Assembly (NCBI RefSeq): GCF_002994745.2
Contig: NC_037091.1
Span: forward strand, 29,952,289 to 30,016,288
Direction: 5' to 3'
Length of the DNA: 64,000 bases
Source of the DNA: Rosa chinensis
Lineage: Eukaryota; Streptophyta; Magnoliopsida; Rosales; Rosaceae
Below the pieces are notes generated by a model that saw nothing but the letters and a program-made list of their open reading frames with translations, was not told the origin of the DNA and ran no database searches. Both the position numbers and the translations under genes were made by a program. How positions within the stretch are numbered: the first letter of the stretch is position 1; the number at the start of each line of letters is the position of its first letter. Below are positions 33,106 to 47,083 of this stretch, one piece after another.

Positions 33106-34595
33106 ATTTGTAGTAAGGAAGGAATAAAACAAATGGAAGAGAGAAAAAGAGAGAGAGCACGGGTAGAACCCGAGTCACCCCCCCCCCCCCCCCCACCCTT
33201 CTGTTTTTTCTTCCGTCGCTGCTCTCCCTCTCTCCGGCGATTCTGTCGCAGTCCGGCCACCCCAGGACGAAAGCTTGGGCACGGCGTGATCCTCGCTTCC
33301 TTCTCCTTCTAGCCATGTAAGTATTTCACCTTGGGTAGCTTTGGTTTTGGAGATATGAGGAGAATTGCAGAAATGGAAAAAAATGAATTTTTTGCTTTGA
33401 TGTCCGGTTTCCGGCTATTTCCGGCCGGATTCTTTGGGGGTTTCGGTTGTTGGGGAAGTACTGAACGTATTCCTAACCTTGTTGCAGCTCGTTTTGATCG
33501 GTGGAAGAAGATTTGAGGGTGTTTGAGACTGTGAACAGTACCATGAACAGTAACTCTCGAATTCTTGGGTTCTTGTTTGATTTTTCTGGTTATTTCTACT
33601 TGAATTTGGTTGTTGTTGCAGGTATAGGAACTGTTAGTTGTAGTCTATGAATTGTTGTGTTAGATTTAAGGTTGTTGGTTAATGAGTTTCCTTGGAGTTT
33701 GATGCTGGTTGTGGTTCTAAGGTGGTTAAGATTATTATCTTGGGTTGAGAATTTGTTGTCATGTTTTTGGTGTTGAGTTGAGAGTGTTGAGAGGTTGAAG
33801 AAGTATATTGGGTTTGGAATGTCAAAGAGAAATTTGGAATTTTTGGATGTTTTAAATGTTTTAGTTGATGAATCTTTTGACTTAATCTCTTGGTAATTTA
33901 TTGTCAATGTTATTGTGGGATTGGTCTATATTGTTGAGGAATTTTGGTGTTGAAATTGTGGTTTGGAAAAGAAAATTTAGAGAGAATTTGAGATTGTTAG
34001 AGTTGAAATTGTGATTTTTGCAAAGGAGAAAAATTAAGAAAGAATGTGGAATTGTTGGAAAAGGATTTATATTATAAATTGGTGGTAAATTGTGTTGAAG
34101 GAAGTGAATTAAAAATTTGTTAAGTTATCGAACGGTCTTTGTGAAGGTTTAGATTAAGCGAGGTCATGGAATGGTTAAGGAATCGATTTAAGAATCGATT
34201 GAGTGGTTATGAGTTGGAGGGCATCGAGATTGTAATGGAATGATAGAATTTAATCCCAAATTAAAGGATGGGAGTTTTATAACAATTTGTGAATAACGGA
34301 TGCTTATTCCGAGGGGAATGAGTTGTTTTTGAGAGTATTTCATTATATGGTTAATTATATCCTATTCAATTGTGACAGGACGTACTGAGCCCTCGAGCGA
34401 GGAGGACACAGGCAGGCAGCAGGGTTAGCTGCGGGACTCACTTGTGAGTGGACTTTCATTTTTTTTAAATAATGCATGCAGCATGGAAATAAGTTTTCAG
34501 TTGATTTATTATTTTGAGAAAATGTGATTTGTGGAAAATAAAGGATTTAAAAAGGAAACAGTTGACAAGGAGGCCAGTTTTGGCGCATGCGTATC

Positions 34596-34876
34596 TTACC
34601 TAGTTGGCAGTCCCTTCTAGGTAATAGTCTGGTCGACAGTCCCCTGCAGACTACAGCTCGGTTGGCAGTCCCATCCGATGGGTCATCTGGTTGGCAGTCC
34701 CTTCCAGATGACTTGAGATAGTTAGTCGGCAGTCCCGTCTACTACCTGTGACTAGTTGGCAGTCCCAACTAATCACCGCCTCCTATTCCGGTTAGCAGTC
34801 CCTTCCGGTGCGTCATCGAGTGGCAGTCCCTCCCCGATGGCATGAGATGCCTAGGAAGCAGTCCTTCCTAGTCATC
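34596..34876. repeat. Hairpin array in solo LTR B
   Basis: The same ordered set as in LTR A: TTACCTAG/CTAGGTAA, TAGTCTG/CAGACTA, TCATCTGG/CCAGATGA, GTGACTAG/CTAATCAC and so on, with loops close to TTGGCAGTCCCTT. Individual loops and arms carry substitutions relative to A, but the order of units is kept. Confidence 0.85.
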
Positions 34877-35462
34877 GAAAGAGTTTCTTGGAAAAAGACT
34901 GAATTGGAAACTTTTATGAAGTCTAGCTGCATGTTTGTTTTGTTGGAAAGAGAAATGGGAAAGCATACCATAAATTGTTTGATTCTTGTTCGGTTTTGTC
35001 CACTCACTCTAATGGATTTTATATGTTTTCCCCTGGGCCCTTCGTTTTCAAATGCCCAGATTTCAGATTAGCAGAGATCGCGTCCAGGCTCAAGGACTTG
35101 GAAATCAGCGCTTCCGTTTTTTGTCCGTAGGTTATTACTTAACCTACCTTGTATGATATCGGCTTAGTTTAGTGTTGCTCTGATAAACCTTTTCTTTTAA
35201 GTTTGATGGATGTTGTCGCTTACGGAGGATTATGTTGGGATTTGAACTTTCCGGATGTAATATATGTGCTTGGATTGTAAATTTGATATAGTAGGTTGAG
35301 TAGAAGTTATAGTTGAAAGCATGTCCAGGTTTGTGAAATTTTGGGTAGCCCATATTTAGGGGAGGTTCTGCCGAATTTTCGGTAGGATTTCGCTTAATGT
35401 GGGCCCCGCAGGCTCGTATCCAGGTAATTGGAGTGATTCCTGGGTCGGGTCCTGTCATATGG

Positions 35463-35720
35463 GAATCAAAAGGCTCATGACTAATGGAGAAACTATACGC
35501 TCCATGCCTTCTGGCCCGCTCCATGCCAAAATCAATACTAAAGCCAAGGAGTGCTGCAGTAAACTGATGGAAAAAGCGTCCAAATGCATCCACAAACCTT
35601 CTAGATGCATTCCCCTCCTCATCAATTGGAGGAGTTTCCTTACATGTTCGGTGATTACGAGGTATAGCACCTGAGGAAAAAAAAGGACTAGAAGGGTTCA
35701 CAACCTAAAAACACTAATAA
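35463..35720 (-). pseudogene. Gag N-terminal fragment of element C
   Basis: The minus strand encodes '...FTAALLGFSIDFGMERARRHGAYSFSISHEPFDS', corresponding to gag of A ('VVALPNPSTDYTVERARHHGVYTFSS'). It stops at the B insertion site and resumes at 24893. It is upstream part of a gypsy capsid gene and cannot be functional. Confidence 0.8.
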
Positions 35721-35852
35721 CTACCTTATATAATTGATTAACACCATAGAGTACATGATGGGGATCCACTACGGTCGGTCCATCACTCGAAAGATACTTG
35801 GTGTCATCTAGCATATAAGATAGTATAAATGACAGGAATCGGAAAACCTAAT

Positions 35853-35865
35853 GCTCTGATACCAA
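35853..35865 (-). promoter_or_regulatory. Primer-binding site of element C
   Basis: The minus strand reads TTGGTATCAGAGC directly after the LTR end. This fixes the minus orientation of C. Confidence 0.85.
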
Positions 35866-35866
35866 C

Positions 35867-38335
35867 TGATAAAACCCAACCTGAAATTTCACCCTGAAAT
35901 CCCATGTGGCCCTGTGGTGCCTACTTTTCGAGAAAATTCTACCGAGAATTCGACAGAACTTTCCCTAAGAATGGACTACTCAAACCTGTGAAAAGAAGTA
36001 AAACCCCACTTCTAAAAATTTACACCCTCAACTCCTGGAGCCACCCTGCTCCCCGTAAACAACAACTCCACCAACAAATTATCATATAACCAAACATGTC
36101 CAACTATTAATTTAAAAGACCACATCTGAATATTTCAAGTTTACAACCATCTCTGATAAATTCTAACTCAATCCAAACCCATTAGTTATAACGTCAACAA
36201 ATAACATCTCATGGTTATCAGAGCAGTCTAAGGGAAATAGAAAAACGATACACAAAGTAGGATAGAAAGTAACCTACGAACGATAGGTGGCAGCGGTGGT
36301 GCTAAGCCTCAACTCCTAATGCCGAACAGCTACACTATGAACTGGGCATTCGAAACCAAATGGCCAAGGGAAAGCATATAAAAAAATAAAAACGTTATCG
36401 TGGGTCAATAAAAATAAGTAATTGTAAAGAAAATGGATTTTATACTTTCCCACGTTTATTCCATTATAAAATCCAATGCATGCAACATTTAGTAAATAAA
36501 TCTGAATGATGTTTAGCGCAAGAAAAACCGACTAGCTCCGCTCGTCACCAACAACCAAGTAAGAAAACTGAAACTCCACTGCTCAAGAAAATAAGACCAT
36601 CCCGGCTAGTTAAACAAAATTGGACTAGCACCACTAGTCAAGTAACAGTAAAGTATGGGGAAGAAGTTATCACCATACGAGTAAGGGAGCCTCCCAGGAT
36701 CTTTGCTCAACTCACCCACAAACACAGAGTAAGCGAGGAGGAGTACTAATAGGCTAGATAGCAATAAAATAAAACGATCCAGGTATGGTGGAGTAAAATC
36801 ATACGAAAACCGAAACCAATAACACTTCCCCAAAATCTAGCAAATAAAAGCACGAGTATAGTTCCTAACCTTACTCAATAAATCTCATGATAATCAAATA
36901 AATCAATGACGTGTCCCACACGCCAAAGGAATATTCAATATAAATATATCTCATAACATAAATTTAAGACGGGATTAAAGAAATTTGTCAGTCAAATTAC
37001 TTACTAGAATTACCAAATAAAATTACCGAAGGCTCTAACTCAAAACCAACCATCAAATAATACCACTCCCGAAAAAATTAAATATAATTATTCACTTAAA
37101 AAAATGGTTGCGTGCCTATTTACTTTCAAAATAAAAGTCCACTCACAGTATTCTGCTAAGCCTATCGTCGATCCGAACTCTGCTCGTGTGGGCCCTCCTC
37201 ACGTCCTGTACAATGTAGCGATCATAAATTACTAAGCACAAAACAGAATTTAAATTTACGTTAAATAGGAACCGAATTCTAAACATCGCTTCTATGCCGA
37301 AAGACTCCAATCTTCATTGGATTCAATCCAAACTTCACCATTAATATCAATTCGTCAATTAAATTATTCTATAGTAGAAATGAGGGTGATCCAATTAATG
37401 GTCGGATTCTCATAAATCGACAACCGTGACTCCAAATTTCGAGAATTCACAATGGATATCAAACTTCTCCGATGTCTACCAAATTCATATCTACAAGTTC
37501 TACAACACACAACTAACTTAACTAGCCAAAAATAGAAAACCAAAACTAGCCCTACGCGCCCACGCTCCGCCGGCCAACCCCTGAACTGGGTATCAATACC
37601 TATTCCAAAATCTTCCTCTCATCAAGCCCAACAACTTTCATAACTACAACAAAGTCCAATTTGAAGCCAAAAGTCCGGAATTTACCTCGAAAGCAAAGGG
37701 CAAAATTGAAATTCTTGATCTTCAATCCTTCGATTCGTGCTCACACTTCAAATTGAACCAAGAGACTTTGAGAGATGGTTGTATGATCCAAGAGCTCAAA
37801 GACCCAAAAACAATCGTTGCCGGAGGTTGTCGGAAACCTAAGTTCCGACCAAAAACCCAAAAAAAAGTGATGCAGGGGTCTTCTTCTCCTTGGTGCACCT
37901 TCCATGGTCCAAACCAAGCCACCAAACCACTTGAAAAAGAGGAGGAGAGATTTCCAACAATACCTGTGGCATCAAAATCTACCGCCAAACGGAGGAGATA
38001 TCGCCAGAAGAAGGTGACTAGGTCGGAGAGAGAGAGAGGGATAAGTTTCTGAAATGGAAACTTACCATAGTAACTCCTCATTTTATAGACAAATTACCAT
38101 GAACATTAACTTTAGTATTTCGATTATAACTTTCGCATACGAACTCCGATTTAAGCGTACCACGTGTCCACAGACACAGTTTAATGTCCTCAACAACTTT
38201 CGTGAATAAAATTTTCTCAAAAAGTCAACTTTTTCGTCCACTAAAAGTATCGAAACGAAGTAAAAAATTGAAAGAAATTGTCGTTTAACGTATAAATGAC
38301 TAGCAAACTGGTAAATTGAGGTTTAGGACGTAACA
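35867..38335 (-). repeat. 5' LTR of element C
   Basis: On the minus strand it begins TGTTACGTCC (38335) and ends TTTTATCA (35867), 2,469 bp. It shares with LTR J the start (TGTTACGT.C.AAACCT), the 'CTTGGGAGGCTCCC'-like block, and small hairpins such as GACTAG-CACCA-CTAGTC (about 36633-36649). The ORFs in it are chance frames. Confidence 0.85.
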
Positions 38336-40755
38336 CAAGTTAACAAGCTTATCAAGCAATCCAACAGAATCAGGAACCTCAATTAAATGCTTACAGTCAG
38401 ATAGCTCCAACTCTTTCAAGTTGGGGAATATTCCACTTAAGTCCGGGAGTTCTGTTAGGGATTCACAACCCCTCAAATTCATACACATTAGTCTTGAAAA
38501 ATTATGTATGGCAAAAGAAAAAGGAAAAGATCAACCAAGTGGAGGCAATAATTTATAGTGTAGTTATTTATTATATATGTTTTTTTTTAGAATGTATTTA
38601 TTATATATGTTTTAACTAAACAAGTTTTGAAATAAAATGGATTACTAGATTAAAGTACCTTACATCCTCCCATAGTTGAGTGATTCCGCGGCTGTCACGA
38701 ATATTGAGGTGTGCAAGTTTGTTTGCATGAAAATCATATGGAAAAGATTGCAATGGACTATAACGCCAATCAAGCCACCCTGGTTGGAGAGATTTTCAAT
38801 ATCTTCAGAAATGCATTCAAATTTCATGCTCTCACTCATAGAAATATGTCTAAGATTCTTCATCTCGGAGAAGCTTTTAGCTTTCAAAGATATCATACCA
38901 TATCGCATGGGACCTTGATGCCTATAACTTTATTTTTTTCCCTACAGTAAAAGAAACCAAGCATATTAAGATAGAAATTTCTTATTGGAAGCAAAAGTAC
39001 TGTTTTTTACGGTTTTCTTCAAGGGTTCAATAAGAAATTATGTTCAATATAAAGTGTTTTCTGAATTGAAAAACACAAAACATCATTAATATACTTACTG
39101 TGTTATTTGTTAGAACATGGTCGACATTTTCTTCACTTCACACTCTACTACGTTCGCCAGGCTCACAAGGCGACATTTGATACATTGTGCCTTTTCCCAT
39201 TTCCTCTATCAAGTCATGCATCCAAATCTTATCTCTATCAATTCTTATCAAGGCTTTTTCTTGCAGTTGTGCAATACCAGTCACTAATTTGAGGTTGTAG
39301 CAAGCTTCTAGTATTGGTCTCACTTAGTCTACAAGCTCCCATCTTAAGAAATAAGTGATATCAAGAAAATATCCTTTTAAATCTACCCCAGAGTATCATA
39401 ACTTATTTTGAGAACGTTTCTTATCTCTATGTGGGGATCTTCTCCTTTACAACTGTCTAAGGTAGCATCCCATTCCTCTCTGCTTCTACGAAATATATGA
39501 GAGCCTAAAACTATCAAAGCTAATGGAAGGCCCTGAGCATAGCAAACAACATGTTGTGTAAGTTCCAAATAATCGTCTGGAGGTCCATTTCTTTTAAATG
39601 CATTCAAGCTAAACAACTCCAAATTCGATCATAATCTAACATTTTGACCTCGTACACTTCATCAACTTGATGAGCAGTTAGCAAACGTTTATCTCTTGTT
39701 GTTATGATAATTCTACTGCCCAGCCCAAAACAATCAGAGAATGGAGCTAAGTTTTGTACTTAGCTAGAATGACTCACGTCACCTAGAATTAAGAGAACTT
39801 TTTTATGTTGCATCCTTGTCTTTATAAAACTAACTCCTTGATCAACACTGCTCACCTTCAAAGTTGAGTCCCTTAAAATATCAAACAAAAGTATCTCTTG
39901 CAGTTGGATTAGGCTATTTGAATTAGATCTAACATCTGCCAAGAAACAATTACTATCAAACTTATGGCGAATTGAAATAAATACAGCTTTTGTAATTGTG
40001 GTCTTTCCTATTCCACTAGGGCCCCAAATGCCTACAATGCGAACAATATTTTCGTCAGCATGTAAAAGTCTGTTGACATCATGTCTACAAGACTCTAATC
40101 CAATTGGATGTTCAACTATCTGCAACTCACATGAAGTGTTTACTACTCGGGCAGACAGCTCCCCAACAATGTTGTTGATAAATATAGCTTCGTACCTATG
40201 AATTTAAAAGCATATATATACGAAATCAAATAAAGTAGTAGATTAATGGTGTCTTCAAAAAAAATTTAAAAAAATCAGACTAATTAACAAGCTAGTGGGT
40301 GTTAATAACATATCGGTCTTCCTCGTATGTCCATCTAAACAAAGTTGCTGCTTCGTAGAGAGCCTTCCTCCATTTGCTCATGCTGTCCTTAAATTTGCAT
40401 TGATCTAGTTTAGCAAATGCATCACCGAAAGCACCTGTTTGCTTTCTTACATCTGAGGGATCAACCTTGTAGAAAACTGGTCTCACCTCTTGTCCTTTTG
40501 ATTTTCTGCATTCAAGTATATTGACCAGTTCATCTAAGCACCACCTTGATGAAGCATAATCTTTAGAGAAGACGGCGATTGAAACTCCCGACCCCTCAGT
40601 TACTTTGAGAAGCTCTTGTGATATGTCTTCTCCTCTTGTAAGCATATCATCTCTGAAGGTCTCAATTCCCCTCTGACACAAAGCGGTGTGCAAATGATCT
40701 TTAAAATTATAGCGTATCGTCGCCTCGAAAACTCAGGAACACCTTGTTGTGTAAT

Positions 40756-40760
40756 GATTT
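40756..40760. repeat. Target-site duplication of element H, left copy (GATTT)
   Basis: GATTT at 40756-40760 and at 47581-47585 flank the two LTRs of H; the TNL N-terminus continues on the far side. Confidence 0.93.
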
Positions 40761-41257
40761 TGTGAGAATACACATAAAGTTGTCACAAGATCATTCACAA
40801 GAATATAGACATAATTGTATATATATCCAGGATAAATAAATTAAAGTTGATGCATGTAGGATCGATTGAACTGATTGAAGCAGCCACGAGCACAAGTCTT
40901 CTGCAATTCTCTAGGTTTGGGCTTCTTATGAATGGGGCAAGAACTTATGCTCTTAGTCATAGAGGTTGCAGGGACTTATACATCCTTATATATGAGTTAG
41001 GTTTAGCCTTGAACCCCTCCCATAAAGGAAGTTCAATAGGACTCAAACTTTACTCTTAAGAATCCTTATGATATCATATCTTTGTAATTAAGTTAATAAT
41101 CCAGTAAATAGATTTCTATCCCTTATCAATAGATATACACATTGATTAGGTTACTAGAATTGAGTTCTGTTTCCATATTCATATTATTTAGTCTAAATCA
41201 TTTATCAATTGTTGTTTACTCTAATAAACATGTGATAAGTCCATAAATTTTCTTACG
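40761..41257 (-). repeat. Left (3') LTR of element H
   Basis: Begins TGTGAGAATACAC and ends TTTTCTTACG, where the right copy has TTTTCTTACA; the terminal CA is mutated. Same length as the right LTR. Confidence 0.9.
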
Positions 41258-44200
41258 TTCTCCCACTTGGACTATCACAGTCTATACAACAATTGAACCA
41301 AAAGACATCGACCAAATAACCACTTAAGTGTGCGCACCAGAATATGAAAATCTCATAATCTATTCAAACTTGGTCAAAATGCAGTTACTGATGCAGAGTT
41401 AAGAAAATGAATACACTTTAGCAAAGGGTACCACTTCAAAACCACTAACACCAACTCCTGCATTTCACATAAGCCTCAAAACTAATATGATATCAATAAG
41501 CATATGTAATGTATATCAACCTATAAAACACATGCTTATAGTCCAACTGTATGGCTTTGAATACCAAAACCACAAACACAACTTCAACACTAGTGGATCC
41601 TAAACTGAATGTGTTTGTTACTTAACTGAAGCATTGTGCAAGGCACAACTCAATCCACCTGACAACAAATAGCTATTTAATGATAACCACAATGACAATT
41701 CAATTGCAGCAATCAAATTCCAAACTTTATACCAAGGATTTATAACTAAAACATTAGCTACCAAACTGAAGCTAACAAAAGTCATTTATGAGACTTTAAA
41801 CCTTAACACTGTCTTCAAACTTAATGACAGCATACATAAGCCAAAACAAAATAATTATTCGGCATGACTTAATCTGCAGATAACATCCAAATAATACGTT
41901 GGCATACAATTCAACTTAAACTCATGAAAAACTGAATTCAAAGGCACTTCCAAAGAAACGTCAGCAACTTGACAAAAGGTAAACTCCAAAGTTTCTAAAG
42001 GTTTTTACCAGAAAGTTACTCCCACTAACCCAAAACATAAAAGGTTTATGTAAATTCCATCAGACAAGTGCATATACAATAAAACTTGAAAAGGTTGTTC
42101 AGACCTTATATTAATTAGAAATCACACATCACCTATTCATAAGAAATATCATTGTCAATTAGGAACTGAAAATAATACTTAAATAGTGAGCCAAAACGAA
42201 ATCAATTGTTCAAGATACATGTAAAAACTTTATTGCTGCAAACATAATGTTAGAAATAAAATTTTCTTATTCTTGCACAAACGAGAAGATATCCGAAATT
42301 CCCTTTCTATCAGCCAAACAGAAGATTATCAGAATATAAAAGATAAGTAAAATCTTTTACTCCCACTGTTTCTTACTCTTAACCGTTTCTGATTAAATCA
42401 GAAAAATAAAAGAATCCATATAACAGTGAAAAATAAAAAACCAAAAACATGGAATTGCAAATTTTCAGAAGACACAAATAATTTACAGTTGTAATGATCA
42501 ATATCAAGGTCCAAAAGAAAAGGGCCTTAATAATAAAAAACACATAATCCTTCCCCCCATTTTTATTATTTATATACATGTAATAAGGGTAAGTAATATA
42601 TAGAAGCCAACAGTCAAAAAAATGGTTTTCATATGCATAAAGATAATATAATCTATATTCTCTTTAGTCAATGCAAAAATCTGCAATCAAGGTTTTTGAA
42701 GGAAATTTTGTATAGAACTTGATATATAATTGAAATATAGATACTATCAATAAAACTCTAAAAGATGTGTGAATGCACACAAAACCATACATCAAGTGTA
42801 TGTTTCTTTAATAAATATTTATCATAGAGCTATATCATACTTGTATATAACAGTTTTATCAACATTTAGAAATTATAACCATACGCAGCCAAAAATCACA
42901 TGTATCAAGAATCTGAAAATCAAGGTGAAAACAGTGTAATAATAACTTGATTTCAAAATAATGAAATAAAAAGAAGACATTTTAGTCTATTACATTATTC
43001 TCCAGAATGTGTATTACAAGTAACTTAATGTAGCATAACAATTATGACTACAAGACTAGCACATCAAAAATAATTCTAGACTAGATTGATACCTTTAGTC
43101 ATATGTCAAGCCAAAATTGTTTTTACTGACTTGGCTACAAGAACCAAAATTTCATTGAGTTTATTTTCCTGTATATTTTGTGGAAACAAAATCAACACTA
43201 AAGATAACATAAACACTGAGCAACGAAATACAATTAATCAACCCCATTCTATAATCTGTAATCACAATACCAAGCAACACCTTTGTGGCAGAAGACAAGG
43301 TATTCTTAAGTTTCTTAATCAATACACCACATCTAAAGAAACAATCAACACCTTTGTGGCAGAAGAAAGGTTTCTAAGTATCTTGATATGAATCCAGTGA
43401 ATGTGTGTAATGCTATTTTTGATTCTAAAACTACACAGGAACACTTCTTTGGAAGACAATATAAGTATAGTTTTAAAAAGAAAAATACAATTTTCAGGTT
43501 TGTTTATCTCAATGATCTCTTACAAAAGTCAATGGAGATTGCTTTGTGCAATATGTCCATTTACATTTGCAAAGAACCTCAAACCACAAACCACATGAGT
43601 TCAATATTTTATTTCTAACCAGGTATGAGAACCCTTATAAGAAAACAAAACTCTTGTACCTGTTAATTCTTCAATAAGATTAATTATTTGGGAGATTGAT
43701 AATTTCTTTATATCTCATTGCAGAAACACAGGTATATTTTAACTTTATCATATACATCTTATGTATATGCATTTTCAATTTCAATTCCAATAATCACAGA
43801 GCAGTCATATATAGTTGAACCACTTCAATGACAATATTTGAACATCAATATATGACTACATAGCTTTGGCAAGAATCACATATACTTTCCAACATGCTTC
43901 AAAATTGAAATTGAAATCAGTTCTGATTATAAAGAACACACCTTTAGCTGACCTAAAAACATATGCCGTCTTGCATACATCTTCCTTAGTATGAGTAATA
44001 ACTTTTCTCCATTTGTGTTCTTTAACATCCTTTACTGTATTTCCTGTAGGCTCAGTTAAGTAAAGAATTAGAGAACCACTTGGCTAAATAAAGGAAGATA
44101 AATAGAACCGTATACAATTACCATATTCTTACATATGATTTGATATATAGCACAGCGGAAATGAAAAAGTACATACCTCTATCCATATCTCTTTTGTGTT

Positions 44201-47066
44201 TCTGTATAATAACGCATATATATCACAAAAGTAGCTCTTAATTCTTTACTTGATTGTCCATACAATCACACATACTCATAAAGCTCAATTACATATTAAA
44301 CTAGGTGAGCAAATTGGCATGTAGATATATTTGTCATTAAAATGCAAATAGCTCAAAACAAAACCTTCCACATATATTTGTAAGAGCATATGTCTTGTTC
44401 CACTACCCAAAATCAAACTAAGAATAATGATCATGAAGGAACAATATTAGGTTATACCAAAACTAGATAAAGTGGTACGTATTTACATTGCTCAAAACAA
44501 TAACTAGCTACCAGCTAGAAAATTAGCTTCATTTTCCAACTCACGTTAGACCGCGTGTTGATAGCCAATATTTGCTAAGAATTACTGCAAGTCTATTCTA
44601 ACAGATGCATATCCAGCAATTTTTCATCACTGTGTGCATATCAATCTGATACAGACTAACACATATTAAAGTAAGTGGCATAAATAACATATGCATAAGC
44701 TTTTTATATAATTATGCAGCTGAAAACTATCTATAAACAAATATAGATATCTAAACAACAACCATATGAAGATACACTAGCAGAACAGAACTATAATGAC
44801 CTTAATATAGTTTTCTGCATTTCAATACATTAAAAGCAAATATAGCTTCAGTGTATTCCTAACCACTTTTCATAACAATAAGATGCACTAAAACCAAATT
44901 GGTTAGTTTTTAACCTGTTTTGCTGTTCTGTAGCTCAAAATTCATTATAGAAGAAGGAGAAAATATATATTTCTACTTAAAAGCAACGTCAATGCTCATT
45001 GTCCAAAAAGACAAGTCTTTATATGGTAGTAACACCAATTAGTAAAACAACCTTAGAAATAACCAATCCAAACCTGATATGCACTCAATAGTCTATACCA
45101 GAAGAGATACAAAACAAAACTTTAATGGTAGCCAGCAATCATGTAAAGTATAGTGGCTATGCATGCCACACAGCTTGATCAGAGCTAAAACAATTTACCT
45201 TCTCTTGACCAGTAATGAACGACATGTCCATGTATGTATATACGCACACATTATAATTATCAACACTAGATGCATCACCTTTGAAACGTACGTATCAAGG
45301 CTATATCTTTATGAATGATTATACATATATGAAGGCCAATTTTAAAAGCATCCAGACAACCATCAAGTAAGTATGCAGCAGAAGCGAGCACAAAATTACA
45401 ATCACCAACGCAGGAAAAGAACAATTAAAAGAATTATCCCACCAAAAAGAACTTGTTTGTATCAAAATAAGCTAGTGTTGTTGATGCCAAATCAGTCCTC
45501 CTCATTTCGGAAGTTGTTTCTATTTCTACATCCTGATATTCCACAAATTGGAGGCTTGCCGCTTGCCTACTACGGCCATATATTTGGTCTACGATTCTAT
45601 ATGCACAATAATAGATAATCACATTTATAGTACAAACAATTAAGCACTTATTTGGCACATGTTCAAGTTCTTTTTGAAAGCCTTATCTTCCCTCCACCAT
45701 GTGAAACTATCTGCTAGATTACTCATTAGTCAAAAAGTAACCCTGAAGCTAAAGCAAAACCAATACACATAATAGATATATGTATGTGGGAGCCATTAAA
45801 GTGAAAACCTGCAGATGCAATTGGCAGACTAAAAAGAAAACAATAGAGGAAGGTCCGCAAGCCATGATAACGTCTTTGTGATTTGCAACTCGGTCAAACT
45901 TTTCTAAATGACAATGGCATATTCTTGCAATTAAATATACATGCTATATGTATAAGCATAAGACTATGGTCATTCAAGATTGACGATTCTATGAGCTGTA
46001 TTAAAACAGATACTGAATAAAATTTTGCTCTATTTGTACAAGGATTGGTCTAATAGTTCAAACCAATTAAACTAATTTACTGAAAACAAGTTATCTAAGC
46101 CAATAACAAAACATAGCATTTCATTCAATTCTTAAGTATGCAATTAGATCATGTTTTCATGAAACTCAAATGTATCCGACCATGACAAAAAAGTCTAAAC
46201 AAGTATAATGCATGTAATCTCAGTAATCTGAATTCAACCAAAATCGGCATATTACATGCATCTACACATGTTTCTAGATAGGAAGAGAATGATATTATTA
46301 TCACTATTTCTCTGCCCACAATGCTGCAATCATACCGGAAGATTCCAATGCTTTTTCCAAAATCAAATGGAATCACAACAACTTATGTTTATTGTTAACT
46401 GATTGCTCTTACAATGAGAAATCAACGAGATCAAATGGCTGCATTAATGTTGTCCAAGGCTCATGCCTAAAACCTGGTCACAAACTTTTCATGACATGGG
46501 ACTATCAAGGAAAAATATTAGATTCTTACGAAACATGACTGCAATCAGTAATCAAGTAGCAGAAAACTAAATTTCAAAAGAAGATCAATAGAAAATTTCT
46601 TATCTGGAATTATTCAATCCCGCTTAAGTAGGTCTGAAGGGAAACCGTCCAAAGCCATTAAACTTTCTCTTCCTTGATTTGCCGCGTGGGGTTGGAAATA
46701 ACAACGCCAAGAAGGCAAAAACCATCCCTTTCAAGTCGTCATGTCTGGTATTCCAAATTTCTGTAATCGTATGCCATTGCTATTGGTTCGTTAATTGTCG
46801 GGAGGTAGCGAGCCATGCCCACTTTTCTATTTTTTTTTTGTTTCTCCATTGGTTTGTTGTGCTGTATAGTGGGGAGGACATGCTCTTGTTGTTTTCACGT
46901 TCTGTATGATCAAAAACAAAAACCAGAAGTGAAAATAAAAGCGGATTGACCCAGATAGCTTGGATCTGACCCGTAGTCTTTTCTGGGTTTTGCCCCAAAA
47001 GCTTTCTTCTTTGTTTATAGCCATGATATAGATCATATACATACAACGATCTATACTTTTCTGAAT
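41258..47066 (-). other. Internal region of element H
   Basis: AT-rich, without recognisable protein. A local duplication of 'CAACACCTTTGTGGCAGAAGA' lies at about 43277-43366. Nothing else in it could be assigned. Confidence 0.6.
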
Positions 47067-47081
47067 GTGGCTCTGATACCA
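47067..47081 (-). promoter_or_regulatory. Primer-binding site of element H
   Basis: On the minus strand TGGTATCAGAGCCAC, two bases inside the right (5') LTR. Confidence 0.85.
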
Positions 47082-47083
47082 CT

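Larger units (their letters stand above)
24894..35457 (+). mobile_element. Solo LTR B (Ty3/gypsy, A family), split by element F
   Basis: Begins TGTATTGCCCCG and ends GGGTCCTGTCA with TATGG on both sides. Without the nested F element and its duplicated ATTTG it is 2,571 bp. There is no primer site after its right end and no coding region, so it is a solo LTR, the usual product of LTR-LTR recombination. It shares the hairpin array (34596-34876) and flanking blocks with LTR A. The part at 33111-34370 contains a C-run (33178-33194), a GC-rich leader and a T-rich, G-rich stretch without ORFs of note. Confidence 0.9.
24766..38335 (-). mobile_element. Truncated Ty3/gypsy element C (minus strand), inserted in the TNL gene
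   Basis: The minus-strand order from the right is: 5' LTR (38335-35867), primer site (35865-35853), gag leader and gag (to 35463), then, after the interrupting solo LTR B, more gag at 24893-24766. The right edge of C lies in the LRR exon of the TNL pseudogene. The rest of the gag-pol and the 3' LTR are missing, replaced at about 24765 by the truncated LTR of element D. Its LTR belongs to the same family as solo LTR J. Confidence 0.82.
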
